This document shows, piece after piece, positions 55,818-64,000 of a DNA stretch of 64,000 nucleotides. Each line of letters starts with the position of its first letter. The first letter of the stretch is position 1. A program made the position numbers and the translations under genes. The DNA lies in NCBI GenBank assembly GCA_033032175.1, contig CM065304.1, forward strand, positions 15,314,001 to 15,378,000, in the 5' to 3' direction. The notes below the pieces were generated by a model. It saw only the letters and a list, made by a program, of their open reading frames with translations. It searched no databases and had not been told where the DNA came from. This DNA is from Saturnia japonica. Its lineage: Eukaryota > Arthropoda > Insecta > Lepidoptera > Saturniidae.

Positions 55818-58070
55818 TTAATGATTGGTTTCTGTTGCGCTTTCGAAGCGCAGCGGAGATCAATCATTACACTAAGTTTGAAACATTTAAGCAAAAATTT
55901 ATATTATATAATGGGCAGATAAAAATATATTAATCGCACGAGGTAACACTGACTAGTTTAGTAATTTTACTAGATATACCCGCGGCTCCGCTCACTAGGT
56001 CTATAGAATGCCGTCGGTATTGTGGTGACCTCGCTTCCACCCACGACGGTCGGTTAATTTAAAGATAAAAATGCTTAATATTTTATTTGTGCGGAATCCT
56101 AATTATTTATCTAACATAAAACTAGCCTCAGTACTCCTTATAACATCAGCTATCTGGAATTAAAAGTCCTGTGAAAATTAGCCGGAACACACAGACTGAC
56201 AGACAAAAAATTTAAAAATTGGTATTTTGTTATAATTATCTTATATACGTACATATGTACTTAGTAAAAATCTGTTATTTTGAAATTACAAAAAGACACT
56301 TTCATTTTTTAAATTGTATATATATAAATCTTATGTGCGTCTCTTAGTGATTCTATAACTTCTGAATCACTTAACCGTGCCGTAGCAAATGCGAAAAGAA
56401 GTGTTGGTCGGCCGCTGCTACGGTTTAAAGACTGTTAAGGCGAGATATGGCTTCCTTTAACCTCAATAATGCAGGATGGGAGAAGCTCGCCGAGTTTAGG
56501 GACGAATGGCAGAAATGTGTTTATGATGGCCGAAAAAAAGCGCATTTAGGGCAAGTTTCGTAATTTAGTTGTTGCACAAATTAGCGTGCTCATGTATTTT
56601 TATTATGGTTCAAAACAAAATAATTAAATTCAGCATTTTCTTTTAATTTTAGACACAGAGTTTCCTTACAACACATACTGTCAATTATAGTAATAAAATT
56701 ACATATATTTTTACTCTTAATATATTTGGGTTCGATTCCCGTCTCGGGTATAAATTTTTTTGAAAATAGATGAATGCAGTTTTTCTTATCTTTAAAATCG
56801 ATTATGTTTTAAAAATGTTCCTTAGAATATATTTCTCTATCTGTTATAGTTTCAAATGTTACATCATGTATATTCTGCTCAAAGGAGGTGTTATTACAAA
56901 CACGTAACCAAATTAATGTATTTAATATATTATTTAGTTGATCGTATTCAAAATAAAATTCATGACTTGAACCATATTTTCCTAAAAAAGTTTATATATA
57001 AAAAGTCTATAACATATCATATTTGTAGTCTATTTATAATATTAGTTAATCCCATTAATAAATCTATTTTGGTGATAACAAAAAACAAACTAATCTAGAA
57101 ATACGTTTTTACAAACGTTTATTTATATGAATAGAGAATATACTTAATACATTTTAAAGAAATGTATAAAACAAACAGCCGAGATTGAACTTTGCCGAAA
57201 TAAACTTAAATACGATTTGCCAAACTAAAATAAGATATTCTAAATATAGTCTAGAGTAGCACGGACGCAGTTTGAAGTTGCAATATATATAGATATGTAA
57301 GTGTGTGCGTAGATCCACGATGCTCATGATAAAGTCATGCGCGTGACACTCGTACCTACTCAGAGATATGTTAGAATTGGAATGGAATTACATTTACGTT
57401 ACAAGTTCGCTAGTTATAATCCTGGCCGTAACTAGGGCGTTGCTAGCGGTGGAGGAATGCAGAAATGACCAGACCAGGACCACAAACAATACCTATATTA
57501 AAAATTTTCAAGAGAGCAGTTATAGAAATAACTGCTTTTATATATATGTAATTGTGCGAGCTTCAGCTCGCACCGATCGCATAAAGGTCTAGTCACGGCA
57601 CTGGTTATAATATACTGTGCGTCGTTTAAATTCATCGATTACGAATTTATAAACTCTGATGGTTTTAATACCTATATGGCTATAGATAGGTCCTATATTA
57701 TGATGGTTTGAATATTTATTACTTTTGTGTTCTTATACAGTAAAAGCTCTTTATTCGCGGGGTATATGTTCCGTAAATAAGAAACAGAAACAATATGGAA
57801 TGATAATTTGTATGGGAGTATAGGGGATACGTTCCTAGGTGACAAAATAAAAAACAAGTACATATATATTTAAAAGAAATATTCATTGAAGTTTTTGACC
57901 ATATTGATTAATTATTATCTTCAGGCTTAGGCAATGGTTTAAAGTTATTTATTATATAATATTACCATTTTATATAATCATAGGTACTTTAGGATATAAG
58001 GAATACGATTGAATTAATTCAAAATTCTTAGTATAGTAAACCATATGCGACAACTGCAAACATCAACTTA
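55818..58070. other. Non-coding stretch with Helitron and tRNA-like scraps
   Basis: A minus-strand Helitron-like end lies near 55973-55995 (ctagatatacccgcggctcc). An isolated B-box-like GGTTCGATTCC lies at about 56730, probably a SINE scrap. Two hairpins lie at 57519-57565. No gene supported. Confidence 0.45.
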
Positions 58071-58077
58071 TCTAGTC

Positions 58078-58206
58078 CATCATCATCATAATCATCATGG
58101 ACAGCTTTTTTCAACCCACTACTGTGCAAAAGTCCTCTCCCTTTTACGTGCCAACCTTGTCAAGGTCTTTCGGACAAGATTTATGAAGTCGTCGGCCCAT
58201 CTAGTT
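58078..58206 (-). mobile_element. Short 3' end of another RTE-like LINE subfamily
   Basis: Starts with ATCATCATC and continues aacccactactgtgcaaaag and gtgccaaccttgtcaaggtc, parallel in layout to the RTE ends at 12274 and 34768 but of different sequence. About 130 bp. Confidence 0.55.
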
Positions 58207-61070
58207 AATCTATAGAAATCTGGATTATAGTCATTTCGATAGCGTATAAAAAAGAGTAATAAAAACGTTAAACGTTCAGCTTACTCTCTGTTGTGACCTG
58301 AATAGAGTCGTATATCGCTCAATGGTAAACATGGCGATATATCCCACACGTGCGATAAATCAGTGTTGTTAATGTTCTGGAAATGTCGATAGATGTCGAC
58401 TATTACATGGGTTCTCTCGTAGGATTCATTTAATATAATTGCAACGTAGAATCGGTGTCTATTATCATTTAAAAAGCCAGTTTTGTTTTATAATAAAAAT
58501 ATTTCCATGAAAATATTTGCTATTGGATATTATGTCTGGTACAGGTTGTTTGTTTTTATTTGTCTGTATTTTAAAAAAGAAATGAGAGTATTCATTACAA
58601 AAAATAATTGAAAACAAGTTTTATTCAATATTTTACTTGTACTTGTAATAGTTTTATGGAAGGAATTTGCTGAATATTATTTATTTATGTGAATATAATA
58701 AAATAGATCGATCAAGATCGTGTATAAAAGTACCTATTTATATACATAGATATGATATTAGGATAATCATTGAAAAATAAATTTTACATATGCCAAAGTT
58801 AGTCTGACAGTTATACCTAATATTGTGTTACATTAAATAATTTTAAAATCTTGTAGCGCAGAGTGTGGGTCAATTATAGGCCCGAAAGTAAAATATAAAA
58901 CATATTAAGAAAATAAGACTATATGAAGCTTACGGAGATTTGAGTGTTTCAAATTATTATTACCGTTTTGTTTTCATTCTATGCTATGAAATTATGACGG
59001 CCCCATGAAGAATGTGTTTACGTTCCGTCGGGTGTATGGCAGTGCGGATACGACGACAACAGATGTTACGTGACAGCATCAGAAAATGGGTAGGCGTTAC
59101 TAAGAAATACACGTAAACACCGTGCCGACAATTGCCATCGAGATTCTTTAATCTAATTCGTCTCAATCTTCCGAAAACGAATTCAAAGACCTATTGTTAC
59201 ATTACACTATAAAGTATGAACTACATTCAGAATTGTAGATAAGTGGAAGAATTATTTGAGGTTTTCTTTATTTTTATTCATCTTCATTAAAACTCCATTC
59301 ATTTCATTACATTACTTTAATATTAAAGTGTTTGTTAATTTGGTTTAATTTCTGTTATTCACATTACTTAAAAATACATTATAAAACTTCGTACAAAGTA
59401 GTAATACCCTGACTTAATTTTAATTCATTATTAATAACTTCGCTACGATGCTGTGTTGCTTACATTTTCGACTTCATATTTTGTAAGCGGCGAGCGGCTG
59501 TAATAGGTTCGCTTAACTGAATTAGCTTTAACATCAAATAAAAATTATAAAATAAGTAATGTGTAATATGCACAATGTTAACGCGAACTTTATCAAACAA
59601 AAAAAAATATTCCCGAAATCTTCAAACGTCTACAAACATTTTTGGAAATTTGAAATATACATTATCATCAATGCGGTTTAATAGCTCCAAAAAAAAACCC
59701 TGGATACTGGATTAGACCACGGACTACCTTGTAAATGAAAAAAGAAACTCTTTACCCTATAATTTTAATTTTAAAATTGCCATTTCATAAATACCTACTC
59801 CAAGTGTAGGTTTGTGCTGAGAAAAAATCACAATTCGTGGAATCGTTCCTGGATCGAATTAGTAGGATCTACAAAATCACTGAAGTTTAAATTTAAACAA
59901 TTTCTTTTAATCTCAACTTAAACTTAATTTATGTCTTAGTTTTAAATAATGCTTAGTTACTTCATTTAGAAAATAGTTCAAGTTCAAGCAAGCTATTTCT
60001 ACCTAAAAATTGTACATCATAATCAAAGATTTCAATAAGAATATTTATATAGCATGAACCGATGTGAGAGTTATTATAAGCTAATTAATAAAAATTAAAA
60101 TGATTTATCTTTAGTTTGGCCTGCTTAGATCCTGATTACAGTCTCTAACAACAACTCGACAAAAAAAAACTCATCAATATATATTAAGTACACTTGATAA
60201 ATTGAAGGTCGTTTTTTCTCTATTTGACAATAAGATCAATTTTCAATAGAAACTTTATTACTATATTATTAGTAGTATAACTGCACAGGTAAACAACTTT
60301 GATAGACCATAGTGTATATGGCTGATTTGGTAACAATAAAAAAAAACAGACGTACACGATTTAGATTGAAAATTGCAGTGTTGATTTCGACCTTTGAATT
60401 GATTTCGGATATAAGCACAAATTTATTTATAAGTAGATGACAAAAAAAACACCGTTGGCAGAGTCATGTTGAACATACGAGTGATAAAATTATAACAAAA
60501 ACACATGCGATGTGAATGTATAGCAGGCAATTCAGGCAAGTCAAAAATTCGCGTGGTCACATATCATAAATTACTCGAACTGCCCGTTTTTGTAATACAA
60601 ATATGGTAACTTCCTCAGCTGCTAAACCCCACAGTAAAACACCTTAGGACATTAAACTGTGGAAGTAAGCGAAGTAGACCAGTCTAGCAGTAGCAATATC
60701 AGTTAACTAGCGAATCTTACGCACTAAAGTATGCAACGGAGCTTAATTTTCTTGCCAAGGTTTTAATGTGAGGACCCCATTATAATCTTGCATCTATCGT
60801 TATGCTTAAGAATACAGTATTATCAACCAAGCCTACTATGTTCTATTCTATCTTAATATTACTTTCAACACGCTGTACATTGGTTAAAGCAAATCTGATA
60901 CATTTTGTTTGTTTTTTTTAAATTTATTATAACAATAGATTATTTAAAGCAATCCATTCTGATATTTTAAATAAAGTATTATTTACATGCCTAACTTCTG
61001 AATTATTTTTTTACATGAAATATAAGTGAAGTTTCCTCTGCAAAAAGAACAATGTTAGCAGTTATTAACC
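58207..61070. other. AT-rich stretch, nothing recognised
   Basis: No coding or repeat structure I can name; a 60-codon minus frame at 58984-59166 is unrecognised. Confidence 0.45.
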
Positions 61071-61073
61071 ATT

Positions 61074-61755
61074 AAGAGTAGATAATTTATTTATACTAAA
61101 AACAAAATGGTCCCAATATTGAAACCCTGTGGGACGCCTATTCTAGCCAAAGATCCCGAAGAGGTTGCCCCATTAACACTTACTTCGATACAGCGATCTG
61201 TTAAATATTATTTTGGAAAGTGGAGGGAAGGTCCACAAACACCAAAATGTTTCAGCTTAAGTATGGGCGTAGTGTGATTAACGCAGTCGAAAGCTTTTGA
61301 AAGATCACAGAATATTCTGATTGCATCCTGAGACTTCTCCCATGCCTTAAATGCCTTGATAGCGTTGCACCAGCATCACTCGTAGATTTTGATTTCATGA
61401 AACCAAACTGCCGACTATCCAATATTGTATGATTATTATAGTACTCTACTAATTGCTTAAGCATAATTTTCTACAAAATCTTACTAATCGAAGGAAGCAC
61501 AGAAATTGGTCTATAATTTGCAATATTACTTCTACAGCCTGATTTAAAAAATTGAACTATTTTTCTTATTTTCATCATACTGGGGAAAGTTATTTTAGCA
61601 ATACACTGATTAAATATATGAGTCAGGTATGATTTGACTGTGTAAGGATTGGTTAAGCTCAATGACAACTTCCTCCCGACTTTCTTCTGCTTCATTCCGA
61701 CCACATGAAGTCTTGCAATAATAGCACGAATTAATGGTGCTGTCATCTGCATAAC
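61074..61755 (-). pseudogene. CR1/Jockey-like LINE reverse transcriptase fragment
   Basis: On the minus strand, high to low: IVQFFKSGCRSNIANYRPIS VLPSISKIL (motif 1, read with a gap here), SRQFGFMKSKSTSDA, FCDLSKAFDCVNHTTPILKL (first catalytic Asp), RCIEVSVNGATSSGSLARIG and VPQGFNIGTILFL, stopping just before the YADD segment. Frameshifts and at least one stop. Confidence 0.8.
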
Positions 61756-61880
61756 AATGAGTATGGCCTAAAGGTAACATATCATTGAAACAACTGAATT
61801 GAAGAAACAGAGTGGACGAAAGCACAGAGCCATAAGGAACTCCAGTATTTATGGATATGAACTTCAAATTACATCCGCAA
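61756..61880 (-). pseudogene. Second LINE fragment carrying YADD
   Basis: The minus frame from 61867 reads INTGVPYGSVLSSTLFLQFS, CFNDMLPLGHTHCYADDST, the catalytic block of a LINE reverse transcriptase, with Gln changed to Tyr in VPQG. It lies upstream of a fragment carrying the N-terminal motifs, so the two are separate insertions. The rest of the frame runs to 61610. Confidence 0.75.
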
Positions 61881-64000
61881 CAAGGAAACGATTTATACGT
61901 TCATGTAGAACGTATAATTTAATCATACTGTAAATAGCATGTATTTATATATTGACCTTAAAATATAGGGTATTATCTCAATGCCGTGTATACCCATACA
62001 CACCCGCCGCTCCGCGTTCCGTAAACCATCAGGAGGATCGCGCTTACAGTAGTCGGACTATAATGGTATTTTATTTTCGTACCGATCCGAGCAATTTTAT
62101 TTCTGTGCAAGAATGTTGTAGAAAAACTATTTAATTATTAAGAAAAAGAAAAAAATCTACAGACTACTCAAAGAAAAAGTATGAAATTATTGGTTTAATA
62201 AACTTAATACCTGCCTATATAAGAATGAATGATTCTTTGTTTGGTTACCTCTATGCGTTCGTAATCTATATATTCGAATTTTAAATGCAATGTATTGCGT
62301 GAGTTGTAGGGCGTGCCTATGCCCGCGAAGGTTCTACATTAGTATAACCAATGTAAGATAGATGGCGCCAAGTTCGGTGAAGCTGTAAAAGCCGCAGCGG
62401 CTTCAGGGCCCTTAAGGCTAACAATATAGTCAGATTTAAAAAAAAAATAGATGGCACTCGAGTCGTTTCATTAAAAAAGAACGAGAACGAAATCGCCGAC
62501 GTGAGGTATTAGTACCATAACCATAGGGATCCATTTTCTCATTACATATAATACATAATGTTATATTTGCTGATTAGAGACTGCTTCGTACATAACGTAT
62601 TTATCTTTTTTCATTATTGCTTTAGTGCAAAGTACATACCAGTTGTTACTATTAGATTAGTATTTATTATAAATCGTTTACCACCTACAGACTATTGCAA
62701 AAACTGCGCAATTCCTTATTCTATAATGGCCAATCTGATTTAAACTTGACATTATCGATAAAAGCTGCTGGCAGATGATAGGAAACAAGCTAAATTATTA
62801 AAAGGAAAAAATTCCGACTGCAACAAAAATACAACTTACTTTTTTTTCTTCTATTTTTGCTTTTTATTTGATTCCCAGACATCATATTTAAATAATAATA
62901 ACTGGGCGACCGAGCTTCACTCGGTGTCTTACAGAAAAAAGACAATCACCTATCTAAGTAAACTTGAAATGTAAAACATTATCTCAGTACAAAGTTTCAT
63001 TCAAATCGTTGGAGCCGTTTCCGAGAAACCAATGACACACATATATATATAAGAATTGCTCACTTAATATAATACGATATAGCCTATGTCACTCCCACAG
63101 TTAAGACGAATCTAACGACACCTAGTATGCTAAAAACCATCAAGCCATTTAGACCACAGAACGTACAAAAGGAATAGACATAACATACATAAATAAGCTC
63201 CAAAAATATAATCCTCCTTTTTCGCAGTCGGGCAAAAAAAAGGAAATTAAATAATTAATGTAGCAATTTACCAGCCATCATTTGTAAAATAAATAAATCA
63301 TAGTGATACATGTTCCTAGAGTATTGAGCTTCTTTACACATTAACGTTTTTTGCTACATTTAAGTAAATGGATTGAATTTATTAACAAATATTATGCAAA
63401 AAACATGTATAAATTATAGCTATTTAGTTTAAATCGTGAAAAATAAATATTTGACTTTGGTTTATTTGGCAATATATAATATACATAATGCACATTTATC
63501 AATAATATTATATGGATAATGAATTGAAAAATAAATACGTTTAATATAACAGAACACACCATTTCACATTTTCATTAGCATGAATCAGTAAGATACGCAT
63601 TGTTGGATCATTTCAATTCCTAATCTTGACTTCTGTGTACATTTATATAAATTATTAATTATTATTCTTAAAAATCTGTAATAAACAATCTTACGCATCA
63701 ACAAGTATGGTGATTGTATAAATAACCAGATCATGTTTAAAATCATTCAGCCATCTGTGACTTCATTACAGATATATCAGCAACAGAAAATAGTTATAAA
63801 ATAAAACGTAGTACTTCAATGTCTATTTAGACATATAAATTTGTGTTCATAATAAAACAAAATACACCATATGTTTTGATATTGTAAACAATATTGATGA
63901 ATCAGTTGGCAAATCGGCTAGGCTGTCTGCCGGCACGGCAGTGTCCCCACCAAGTTTAGTGCAAAGTAAGTTCTGGAAGCTTAACCGTATTTTCCTGGCT
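61881..64000. other. AT-rich right end, repeat scraps, no gene seen
   Basis: 62036-62065 matches the scrap near 31695. 62371-62402 matches 398-430. A Helitron-like scrap lies near 62905 (gcgaccgagcttcactcggt). No Shaker first exon recognised. Confidence 0.45.

Noticed and set aside
56725..56760. tRNA gene from a B-box-like sequence
   Set aside because: Only the B box is present; no A box or stems.
62830..62905. ATG-containing minus-strand stretch ending at gtaagt as a Shaker first exon
   Set aside because: It would leave phase 1, while the next exon needs phase 2, and its sequence is low-complexity Lys/Asn.
63275..63290. Minus-strand ATGATGGCTG/gtaaat as a first exon
   Set aside because: Leaves phase 1, far too short and unsupported.

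Overview
The window is AT-rich nuclear DNA of an insect, almost certainly a moth or butterfly. Three things point that way: the order of repeat families (Lep1-type Helitrons, RTE LINEs ending in ATC trinucleotide runs, tRNA-derived SINEs, R1-like and mariner fragments), the long introns, and an insect-type Shaker channel gene. The only cellular gene I can support is Shaker (Kv1 voltage-gated potassium channel) on the minus strand. The species cannot be told from the sequence alone.

Shaker runs from right to left. Its exons are: N-terminal linker (44131-44248); a 21,074-bp intron; two T1 tetramerisation exons (22953-23056, 22617-22778); one large exon carrying the end of T1 and S1 to mid-S5 (21903-22546); two alternative pore exons of equal length (21409-21538 and 21182-21311); the S6 exon (19561-19766); then two alternative 3' ends. 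The 3' ends are a short terminal exon with its own stop (19254-19297), and a long tail of two exons (15866-16083, 14995-15168) ending in the PDZ ligand ETDV. All splice sites are GT/AG and all phases agree. The long form gives 584 residues in this window and the short form 468. The start codon and the inactivation-ball exons were not found and probably lie beyond position 64000.

The most interesting biology is the pore-exon pair. The downstream copy encodes the classical fly Shaker pore with Thr at the position of T449. The upstream copy encodes a different turret and, through the split codon, Arg at that position. Both are 130 nt with the same phases, so only one can be used per transcript.

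Repeats, left to right: LINE fragment at 0.6-1.4 kb; CG-rich patches at 4.6-5.5 and 7.7-7.9 kb; poly-C MITE at 5.66-6.15 kb; RTE copies at 8.2-10.65, 12.27-12.83, 25.2-25.5 and 34.77-37.32 kb; R1-like fragment at 13.26-13.64 kb; Lep1 Helitrons at 25.56, 29.04 and 52.36 kb; larger minus-strand Helitron-like elements at 26.9-27.65, 28.37-30.94, 33.73-34.64 and 55.2-55.8 kb, two of which carry a decayed THAP-type exon; mariner pieces at 40.1-41.8 kb; a near-complete DD41D mariner at 53.78-55.05 kb; SINEs at 24.9 and 52.7 kb; CR1/Jockey-like pieces at 61.1-61.87 kb. The large Shaker intron holds most of the elements between 25 and 42 kb. No rRNA gene, functional tRNA or CRISPR was seen.
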